7,455 bases of DNA. Source: JAPLDP01 sp964628285 (GTDB lineage Bacteria > Bacteroidota > Bacteroidia > Bacteroidales > JAGONC01). Both the position numbers and the translations under genes were made by a program. The stretch is from assembly GCA_964628285.1 (NCBI GenBank), contig CAZVNP010000088.1:1-7455 (forward strand), in the 5' to 3' direction. Positions 1 through 5,124 of the stretch are shown here, piece after piece (position 1 is the stretch's first letter; every line of letters begins with the position of its first letter). The notes under the pieces are model-generated. The model saw nothing but the letters and a program-made list of their open reading frames with translations. It had not been told where the DNA came from and did no database searches.

Positions 1-67
1 AAACGGGACTCGAACCCGCGACCCTAACCTTGGCAAGGTTATGCTCTACCAACTGAGCTATTTCCGC
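1..67 (-). tRNA. tRNA-Gly (anticodon GCC), 3' end cut by window edge
   Basis: Read on the minus strand, this folds as a tRNA. The 5' acceptor strand GCGGAAA is at 67-61, followed by TA, a D-arm with GCTCAGTTGGTAGAGC, and an anticodon stem TAACC/GGTTA enclosing the loop TTGCCAA. The anticodon is GCC (plus-strand 32-34), which reads glycine GGC/GGU codons. A five-base variable loop and a T-arm with TTCGAGT follow. Only the first two bases of the 3' acceptor strand remain before the left edge, so the discriminator base and any encoded CCA cannot be seen. The outermost T-stem pair is G-T, which is tolerated. The identity is firm; only the end is missing. Confidence 0.95.
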
Positions 68-85
68 AGCTTCAATCTGGGAGGG

Positions 86-93
86 CAAATTTA
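86..93 (-). promoter_or_regulatory. Candidate -7 promoter element for tRNA-Gly
   Basis: The minus strand reads TAAATTTG, an exact match to the Bacteroidota -7 consensus TAnnTTTG. It lies 18 nt upstream of the first tRNA base, so transcription would start about 10-15 nt before the mature 5' end, a plausible leader for RNase P removal. No good -33 TTTG box is visible about 20 bp further upstream, so the call rests on the -7 match and its position. Confidence 0.5.
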
Positions 94-142
94 GGACTTT
101 TTTTGAAAAATTTAAGGTAACTGGGAAAAAAATTTAGCCACA

Positions 143-190
143 AGCTTCAAGCTGCAAGTTACAAGCTACAAGCTGTTTGAGGGGGAGGTT
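143..190 (+). repeat. Left inverted repeat of the four-helix-bundle element (7-bp CAAGCTN units)
   Basis: Five consecutive 7-bp units run from 141 to 175 (CAAGCTT, CAAGCTG, CAAGTTA, CAAGCTA, CAAGCTG). A G-rich stretch GGGGGAGGTT follows at 181-190. The whole block 143-190 pairs in inverted orientation with 678-725 at 41 of 48 positions by hand count, with no gaps. The pairing covers the 7-bp units and the non-repetitive G-rich part, so it is one long inverted repeat and not two independent simple repeats. It probably marks the left end of a small mobile or formerly mobile unit. Confidence 0.8.
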
Positions 191-238
191 GGTGAATTGG
201 GTTTGAAAGGATGATTTGAGAAAAAGATTTCAAGTAGG

Positions 239-262
239 GTCACATTTTAGTGACACATGTGA
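239..262. promoter_or_regulatory. Small palindromic site upstream of the four-helix-bundle gene
   Basis: This short stretch holds nested symmetry: GTCAC at 239-243 faces GTGAC at 250-254 across six bases, TCACAT at 240-245 faces ATGTGA at 257-262, and CACATGTG at 254-261 is a perfect 8-bp palindrome. It lies about 50 bp upstream of the ancestral start at 314, so it could be a dimeric-regulator operator or part of the element's end structure. No regulator can be named, and chance symmetry in a short AT-rich stretch is possible. Confidence 0.25.
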
Positions 263-313
263 TTAAAGATTGAGATCCTCTTTTCACTTTAATTCCAAAA
301 AGACTGATTGTTC

Positions 314-352
314 ATGAAAGACTTTAAGAAATTGAAAATCTGGTAAAAGGGT
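314..352 (+). pseudogene. Detached N-terminal segment of the four-helix-bundle gene (nonsense codon at 344)
   Basis: Reading from ATG at 314 gives MKDFKKLKIW, then TAA at 344-346, then KG and the ATG at 353, all in one frame. Proteins of the four-helix-bundle/S23 family commonly begin with a lysine-rich start followed by a W-Q-K-(A/G)-M-E core. Here the W and the K-G-M-E are present, and the residue between them, normally glutamine, is a stop; CAA to TAA is a single base change. This segment is therefore best read as the original 5' end of the gene at 353-679, cut off by a point mutation or, less likely, a sequencing error. Confidence 0.75.
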
Positions 353-679
353 ATGGAAATTATTTCAGAGACCTACCAGTTTGCGGTAATTTTGCCGAAA
401 GAAGAAAAGTTTGGATTAACAAGCCAGATAACCAGAGCGGCAGTCTCCATACCAGCCAATATAGCAGAAGGCAGCAGCAGAGATAGCCTTTTCGACAGGA
501 AACGCTTTCTTGAATATTCCCTTGGTTCAGCTTTTGAACTGGAGACTTTATTATTATCCGCGAAAATTACTGGCTTATCAGGAAAGGCTAAATCGGTTGA
601 TATCTTATTAAATTTGGTCATTGAGGAGCAGAAAATGCTAACAGCATTTCTCCACACCCTCACTTCCCCAAAACCCTAA
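353..679 (+). CDS. Four-helix-bundle protein (S23/IVS-type family), N-terminally shortened
   Basis: The product from this ATG is 108 residues. The family signature is clear: FPKEEKFGLTSQI-like text at about residues 14-26 (PKEEKFGLTSQI), then TRAAVSIPANIAEGSSR, then FLEYSLGSAFELETLL. These are helices of the four-helix bundle known from proteins encoded in 23S rRNA intervening sequences and from the Avd accessory protein of diversity-generating retroelements. Stand-alone copies have no settled function, though the fold suggests nucleic-acid binding. About 13 residues of the usual start lie upstream at 314, behind a TAA. Translation might restart at 353, only 6 nt after that stop, which would delete part of helix 1. 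The gene sits between inverted repeats and converges on mutS. No reverse transcriptase, template repeat or rRNA gene is visible nearby, so an Avd or rRNA-intron role is not supported here. Whether a working protein is made is uncertain. Confidence 0.8.
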   Translation: MEIISETYQFAVILPKEEKFGLTSQITRAAVSIPANIAEGSSRDSLFDRKRFLEYSLGSAFELETLLLSAKITGLSGKAKSVDILLNLVIEEQKMLTAFLHTLTSPKP

Positions 680-725
680 CCTCCCCCACTTGCACCTTGT
701 AGCTTGTGGCTTGCAGCTTGAAGCT
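678..725 (-). repeat. Right inverted repeat of the four-helix-bundle element
   Basis: This is the inverted partner of 143-190 and contains AACCTCCCCC at 678-687 followed by 7-bp units (CACCTTG, TAGCTTG, TGGCTTG, CAGCTTG) and a partial unit up to 725. Its mismatches to the left copy are few: two adjacent bases in one unit, one base in another, and four of five bases in the short spacer before the G-rich part. It ends 19 bp before the mutS stop codon, so the element fills almost exactly the gap between the tRNA and mutS. Confidence 0.8.
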
Positions 726-744
726 AACCTCTCCCACTTTCCTC

Positions 745-3606
745 CTACCTTCCCCCCAGCATCTTCCTGATCTCATTCAGTTTCATCAGCGCTTCCACCG
801 GCGTGAGCGTGTTGATGTCGGTCTTCAGTATCTCATCCTTGATCTGCTCCAGCAACGGATCATTCAACTGTATAAAACTTAGCTGAAAGCCCTCATCCTC
901 CGGTTGCAGCGAAGCCATGCGATCCTTCCCTGCCTCCCTCTTCCCACTTTCAGGCTGCCGATCCCGCGTTCGCTCCGCTCCGCGGGACGTCGTCCCGCCT
1001 GCGGCGGTACTCCGCTGACGACTGACGACTGACGACTGACGACTATCTTCCCCCGACTGGCGACTGATGACTGACGACTGACGACTATCTTCCCCCGACT
1101 GACGACTGACGACTGACGACTGACGACTGACGACTGACGACTGACGACTAATCTCTCCTCCCGCATGCGATTGTTCCAGCACCCGGAGCATGGCGTCCGC
1201 CCTCTCGACGACAGCCTGCGGCATGCCGGCCATGCGTGCCACGTGGATGCCGAAGCTGTGCTCGCTGCCGCCGGGCCTGAGCTTGCGCATGAAGATGACC
1301 CGGTTGTTGACCTCTTTCACCGCGATGTGATAGTTTTTTATCCTGTGCAGTGAGGCGGCCATCTCATTGAGCTCATGGTAATGGGTGGCAAAGAGTATCT
1401 TAGGATGGAACAGGGGATGCTCGTGGAGGTACTCGGCTATGGCCCAGGCTATGGAGATGCCGTCGTAGGTGCTCGTGCCGCGCCCTATCTCGTCTAAAAG
1501 GATGAGGCTGCGGCTGGAGACATTGTTGAGGATGCTCGCCGTCTCGTTCATCTCGACCATGAAGGTCGACTCGCCTGATGAGATGTTATCCGACGCCCCC
1601 ACGCGGGTGAAGATCTTGTCGACAAGGCCTATGCTGGCTGCTGCCGCCGGCACGAACGACCCCATCTGTGCCATCAGCACGATCAGCGCCGTTTGCCGCA
1701 GCAGGGCCGACTTGCCCGACATGTTGGGACCCGTCAGGATGATGATCTGCTGCTGCTCGCTGTCCAAATAGACATCATTGGGGATATACTTCTCACCGAG
1801 GGGAAGCTGTTGCTCGATGACGGGATGGCGTCCCTCTTTGATATCGATCACATAGCTGTCGTTGATCTCGGGGCGTGTGTAATGATAGCGTTGGGCGATG
1901 GTGGCGAACGACAGCAGGCAGTCGAGCTGGGCGATGAGCTTGGCGTCGAGCTGTACGGGCTCGATGTATTCCGCCACGCCCAGCACCAGGTCGTTGAACA
2001 GCTTCACCTCCAGCTCCAGCATCTTCTCCTCGGCGCCGAGAATCTTCTCTTCGTATTCGCGCAGCTCCTCGGTGATGTATCTCTCGGAGTTGACAAGGGT
2101 CTGCTTGCGCACCCATTCCGGCGGCACCTTGTCCTTATGGGTGTTGGTGACCTCGAGGTAGTAGCCGAAGACATTATTATATCCTATCTTCAGCGATGAT
2201 ATCCCGGTTCTCCCGATCTCGCGCTGCTGTATTTTTATCAGGTAATCCTTGCCTTCATAGGCCATTTTCCGGAGCTCGTCGAGCTCGGGTGACACACCGT
2301 CGTTGATGACGTTACCCTTAGTGACGACTGCCGGCGGGTCGGCGGTGATCTCGTGTCCGATGCGGTCGATGATGAGCCGGCAGGGATTGAGCTGCTCGCC
2401 AATCCTCTTGAGGGTAAGCACCGGCGTTTCCGCACAGGCTTTCTTTAAGGGCTCGATGGCCTTCAGTGCCCTTCTGATCTGCAGCATCTCGCGCGGGCTT
2501 ATCCTCTCCATGGCCACCTTGGAGATCAGCCGCTCCAGGTCGCCGGTGATGCGGATATTCTGCCGCAACACGTCGGCAAAAGAGTGATGTTCGAGGATGT
2601 ACTGGACGATGTCGAGCCGTTCGGTGATGCGCTGTTTCTCTTTGAGGGGCAGCACGATCCATTTCTTCAGCAGGCGCGATCCCATGGGCGAGATGGTCTG
2701 GTCGACGACTCGCAGCAGCGTTGTGGCCTGTTCGTTGGGTGTGGCGAGCAGCTCCAGGTTGCGGATGGTGAACTTATCGAGCCACACGTAGTTGTCCTCT
2801 TCTATGCGTGACATCTTGCAGATGTGGTCCACCCTGTCGTGCTGTGTCTCGGCGAGGTAGTGGAGGGCGGCGCCGGCGGCCACGATGCCGTGGGGCAGGT
2901 CGTCCACGCCGAAGCCCTTCAGCGACGTCGTGCCGAAATGCTTCAGCAGCAGGTCGTTGGCAAACTCGGAGGTGAAGACCCAGTCATCGAAAGTGTTGAT
3001 ATAGAACTTGTCGCCAAAGAGGTCGGTAAATTCCTCCTTTTTATTTTTCTGCACCAGCACCTCGCTCGGCTTGAAAGTCTGCAGCAGCTTGTCGATGTAT
3101 TCGTTCAAGCCCTCCGAAACGTAGAATTCGCCGGTGGAGACGTCTAAGAAGGCGATGCCGGTGATCTTCTGTCCGAGGTGTATGCCCGCCAGGAAGTTGT
3201 TCTCTCTGGTCTCGAGGATGCGGTCGTTGTATGATACGCCCGGGGTGACCAGCTCAGTGATGCCGCGCTTGACGAGCTTGTTGGTCAGCTTGGGATCTTC
3301 AAGCTGGTCGCATATGGCCACGCGCAGGCCGGCCCTGACGAGCTTGGGCAGGTAAGTGTCGAGGGCATGATGCGGGAAGCCGGCCAGCTCCACATACGAT
3401 GCGGCACCATTGGCACGCCGCGTCAGGACGATGTCGAGGATGTTCGACGTGCGGATGGCGTCTTCGCCGAAGGTCTCATAGAAATCACCCACCCTGAAGA
3501 GCAAAAGAGCATCAGGATACCTGGCTTTGATGGCATTGTACTGCCGCATCAAAGGTGTGACACTATTTTCAGGCTCTTTGGTCTTCACAGCAGGCTTATC
3601 CCTCAT
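745..3606 (-). CDS. mutS: DNA mismatch repair protein MutS with repeat-expanded C-terminal linker
   Basis: MutS binds base mismatches and small loops in newly replicated DNA and, using ATP, recruits MutL. The 953-residue product shows the mismatch-recognition motif GDFYE (Phe42, Glu44), connector and lever/clamp domains, Walker A GPNMSGKS (626-633), Walker B with Asp705-Glu706 running into GRGTST, and the ATHYHEL motif (740-746). A QLSFI motif resembling the beta-clamp-binding site lies in the tail, followed by the helical oligomerisation end NTLTPVEALMKLNEIRKML. Bacteroidota MutS proteins are usually near 870 residues; the excess lies at about 820-896, where 7-bp repeats encode a low-complexity SRQSSVV-type linker. 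I chose ATG 3606: the frame stays open to 3696, but those extra residues run into an inverted repeat and do not resemble MutS. Met20 (3549) is an alternative start. No Shine-Dalgarno sequence is seen, as is common in this phylum. All catalytic motifs are intact, so activity is expected. Confidence 0.97.
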   Translation of the reverse strand: MRDKPAVKTKEPENSVTPLMRQYNAIKARYPDALLLFRVGDFYETFGEDAIRTSNILDIVLTRRANGAASYVELAGFPHHALDTYLPKLVRAGLRVAICDQLEDPKLTNKLVKRGITELVTPGVSYNDRILETRENNFLAGIHLGQKITGIAFLDVSTGEFYVSEGLNEYIDKLLQTFKPSEVLVQKNKKEEFTDLFGDKFYINTFDDWVFTSEFANDLLLKHFGTTSLKGFGVDDLPHGIVAAGAALHYLAETQHDRVDHICKMSRIEEDNYVWLDKFTIRNLELLATPNEQATTLLRVVDQTISPMGSRLLKKWIVLPLKEKQRITERLDIVQYILEHHSFADVLRQNIRITGDLERLISKVAMERISPREMLQIRRALKAIEPLKKACAETPVLTLKRIGEQLNPCRLIIDRIGHEITADPPAVVTKGNVINDGVSPELDELRKMAYEGKDYLIKIQQREIGRTGISSLKIGYNNVFGYYLEVTNTHKDKVPPEWVRKQTLVNSERYITEELREYEEKILGAEEKMLELEVKLFNDLVLGVAEYIEPVQLDAKLIAQLDCLLSFATIAQRYHYTRPEINDSYVIDIKEGRHPVIEQQLPLGEKYIPNDVYLDSEQQQIIILTGPNMSGKSALLRQTALIVLMAQMGSFVPAAAASIGLVDKIFTRVGASDNISSGESTFMVEMNETASILNNVSSRSLILLDEIGRGTSTYDGISIAWAIAEYLHEHPLFHPKILFATHYHELNEMAASLHRIKNYHIAVKEVNNRVIFMRKLRPGGSEHSFGIHVARMAGMPQAVVERADAMLRVLEQSHAGGEISRQSSVVSRQSSVVSRQSGEDSRQSSVISRQSGEDSRQSSVVSRQRSTAAGGTTSRGAERTRDRQPESGKREAGKDRMASLQPEDEGFQLSFIQLNDPLLEQIKDEILKTDINTLTPVEALMKLNEIRKMLGGR
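963..998. repeat. GC-rich hairpin sequence within the mutS linker region
   Basis: GCGGGAC at 982-988 and GTCCCGC at 992-998 form a perfect 7-bp stem around a 3-base loop. CCCGCG at 963-968 can instead pair with CGCGGG at 981-986. The block is translated as part of the MutS linker (arginine-, glycine- and threonine-rich), yet it has the look of an intergenic palindromic repeat. It borders the 7-bp array on its C-terminal side, suggesting that both arrived together. Confidence 0.6.
1015..1149 (-). repeat. 7-bp tandem repeat array (CTGACGA units) inside mutS
   Basis: On the plus strand seven perfect copies of CTGACGA run from 1099 to 1147 plus CT, and four more perfect copies run from 1015 to 1042 plus CT. 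Degenerate units lie between them. The stretch GACTATCTTCCCCCGACT occurs at 1041-1058 and again at 1083-1100, an offset of 42 bp, or six units. In the mutS sense the unit is AGTCGTC, which has no stop codon in any frame and translates as SRQSSVV every 21 bp. In the opposite sense every frame meets TGA. MutS residues about 820-864 come from this array. Confidence 0.9.
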
Positions 3607-3614
3607 CTTGCAGT

Positions 3615-3622
3615 CAAAATTA
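3615..3622 (-). promoter_or_regulatory. Candidate -7 promoter element for mutS
   Basis: The minus strand reads TAATTTTG, matching TAnnTTTG exactly. It is 8 nt upstream of ATG 3606, so initiation from it would give an almost leaderless mRNA, or would favour the Met20 start at 3549. Only a weak TTTT lies where the -33 box should be. Because the match is short and its position awkward, the true promoter may lie further upstream. Confidence 0.3.
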
Positions 3623-3682
3623 ACGATAAATCGAAGAAGGTGAAAACCGTTTTTGTCATAAGTTAATAACATTGGTCCAAAT

Positions 3683-3746
3683 GGGACTCCATCCACTCAA
3701 ACAGATAGCGGAAAAAAGATTTTACCATGCAGGTGGATGGAGTCCC
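3683..3746. repeat. Perfect 14-bp inverted repeat between mutS and the propeller gene
   Basis: GGGACTCCATCCAC at 3683-3696 is exactly complementary to GTGGATGGAGTCCC at 3733-3746, with a 36-base spacer. Past one T/T mismatch, three further A-T pairs extend the stem. A run of five T follows on the plus side, which resembles an intrinsic terminator, but no plus-strand gene lies upstream to be terminated. It could be the ends of a tiny insertion, a hairpin in the mutS leader, or an invertible segment. No target-site duplication is evident. Confidence 0.7.
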
Positions 3747-3774
3747 TTTTTCATTATCCAGTTATAAATATTTC

Positions 3775-3805
3775 TTGCATTTGACCTCAGAAATTTGTAC
3801 TTTTA
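3775..3805 (+). promoter_or_regulatory. Candidate promoter for the propeller-peptidase operon
   Basis: TACTTTTA at 3798-3805 matches the Bacteroidota -7 consensus TAnnTTTG at all specified positions except the final G. A TTG at 3775-3777 lies 20 bp upstream, about the expected spacing for the -33 box. A start near 3812 would leave a leader of roughly 20 nt before ATG 3831. The region is AT-rich, so chance matches are easy and only moderate trust is warranted. Confidence 0.45.
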
Positions 3806-3830
3806 TACCAGACTGATAAATATCCAAACA

Positions 3831-5105
3831 ATGAAAAATATAACCCGTTACATTTTACTATTACTACTTGCATTGATTACAAGGCATTCCTTTTCTCAGG
3901 ATTTCTGGGAAGTGGTACCGACACCTGATTCAGCAGACATCTATACTGTTGCTATTAATAAAAACGGAGACATTTTTTTAGGTACCGGTACTGAATATCA
4001 TCCCGGTGGTGTATATCTTTCATCAGATACTGGCGAAACATGGGAATTTAAAGGATTATTGGGAAAACCGATTTATTCAATTGCTATTGATTCATTGAAT
4101 AATGTATTTGCCGGAACAACTTGTAAAATTTATAAATCAACTGATTATGGGGAAAGTTGGTATCAGGTTGATCATACTCTTGGGAATATGATTTCTTTAG
4201 CTGCTGCTCCGAATGGACTAATGTTCGCCGGAACAGGAACAAATATCGGATATTTATTACGATCAATGGATTATGGCGAATCATGGGATACGTCTTTTAT
4301 TTTTCCCGGTATCTATGAAAGTGTAACGGATATACTTTTAGCCCCTTCCGGTGTCTTTTATTTTTCTACGTGGGCTTTTATGGGAGGAGGTGGTGGGGTT
4401 TACCGTTCAGTCGACAACGGAGAAACATTGGAGCATATCGGGCTCTTATATCATTATGTTCAAGGGCTGGCCGTTAATTCAGAAGGAAATCTGTTTGCTG
4501 CGAGTTATGGACAGTATTACACGGGCATTGGTGGATGTTACCTATATGATGAAATAAACTCAAATTGGATAGGACTGACAGGCAACCTGAATGCTGATGG
4601 TATTATAATTAATTCGAATGATGATATATATCTTGGAATTTCTAATGAAGCTGGAGGTCCGGGAGGGGTATATCGTTCACTGAATGGTGGCGAAAACTGG
4701 CAATGGTTGAATTCAGGATTAAGTGTGAATTCAATTATTGGAATGTGGTTATCACCTGATGAATATGTTTATGCATTAACTTATGGCTCACATACCTTAA
4801 ATCGAAGTATTAATTCGACAGTAACGATTACTCAAGAGGAAATCAACAGACCTAAATTAGATGTTTTTCCTAATCCTTTTGCTGAAGAATTTTATCTTAA
4901 AGTATATTCAGCCGAACAATATACTAAATGTTTATTAACAGTTTTTGATTTGAAGGGAACTACCGTTATAAAAATTGATCTTAGTCAATTCAGTCACTCG
5001 CAATTAATAACAATTGATGGGATAACCTTGTCATCGGGAATTTATTGTTATAATTTAATATTGGATAACCTTGGCTATAACGGTAAGATAATAAAAATCA
5101 ATTAA
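3831..5105 (+). CDS. Secreted beta-propeller protein with Asp-boxes and T9SS sorting domain
   Basis: The 424-residue product begins with a signal peptide: MKNITR, a leucine-rich core, and a cleavage region around HSFSQ (residues 19-23). Seven related segments of the type IYSIAIDSLNNVFAGT start near residues 37, 81, 120, 165, 210, 255 and 302, spaced about 40-47 residues, indicating a seven-bladed propeller. Five Asp-boxes (S-x-D-x-G-x-x-W or close) lie at 64-71, 103-110, 145-152, 193-200 and 283-290, as in sialidase/BNR and sortilin-type propellers. Residues 341-424 (PKLDVFPNPF through SSGIYCYN to GKIIKIN) form a type A T9SS C-terminal sorting domain, so the protein should cross the outer membrane and be released or surface-anchored. 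An in-frame TTG at 3795 was not used because it overlaps the candidate promoter and spoils the signal peptide. The peptidase gene starts 19 nt downstream. No catalytic residues are evident, so binding is a likelier role than catalysis; the ligand is unknown. Confidence 0.9.
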   Translation: MKNITRYILLLLLALITRHSFSQDFWEVVPTPDSADIYTVAINKNGDIFLGTGTEYHPGGVYLSSDTGETWEFKGLLGKPIYSIAIDSLNNVFAGTTCKIYKSTDYGESWYQVDHTLGNMISLAAAPNGLMFAGTGTNIGYLLRSMDYGESWDTSFIFPGIYESVTDILLAPSGVFYFSTWAFMGGGGGVYRSVDNGETLEHIGLLYHYVQGLAVNSEGNLFAASYGQYYTGIGGCYLYDEINSNWIGLTGNLNADGIIINSNDDIYLGISNEAGGPGGVYRSLNGGENWQWLNSGLSVNSIIGMWLSPDEYVYALTYGSHTLNRSINSTVTITQEEINRPKLDVFPNPFAEEFYLKVYSAEQYTKCLLTVFDLKGTTVIKIDLSQFSHSQLITIDGITLSSGIYCYNLILDNLGYNGKIIKIN

Positions 5106-5124
5106 ACACTAAATACGACTAAAG

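Noticed and set aside
353..679. Avd of a diversity-generating retroelement, or an rRNA intervening sequence
   Set aside because: No reverse transcriptase, template/variable repeat pair or 23S rRNA sequence is visible in the window; only the four-helix-bundle family is supported.
1015..1149. Possible CRISPR array
   Set aside because: The units are 7 bp with no unique spacers of constant length, and there are no cas genes; this is a simple tandem repeat.
879..1166. Minus-strand 95-codon frame rich in SRQSSVV
   Set aside because: It is the alternate frame of the 7-bp array within mutS. It matters only as the frame reached after loss of one repeat unit, not as a gene.
1165..3666. Many open frames on the plus strand, and others on the minus strand, across the mutS region
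   Set aside because: They lie wholly inside a well-recognised mutS, show no family signature, and are biased-composition shadows of a GC-rich gene.
3607..3696. Longer MutS start at 3696
   Set aside because: The additional 30 residues do not resemble MutS N-termini, and the frame simply runs open into the inverted repeat. ATG 3606 gives a normal N-terminus.
3795..3830. Upstream TTG start for the propeller gene
   Set aside because: It would put 12 extra residues before a good signal peptide and overlap the likely -7 promoter element.
4084..4284. Minus-strand frames at 4084-4284, 5678-5878, 6103-6357 and 6625-6831
   Set aside because: They are antisense to clear signal-peptide genes with recognised domains and show no start context or family resemblance.
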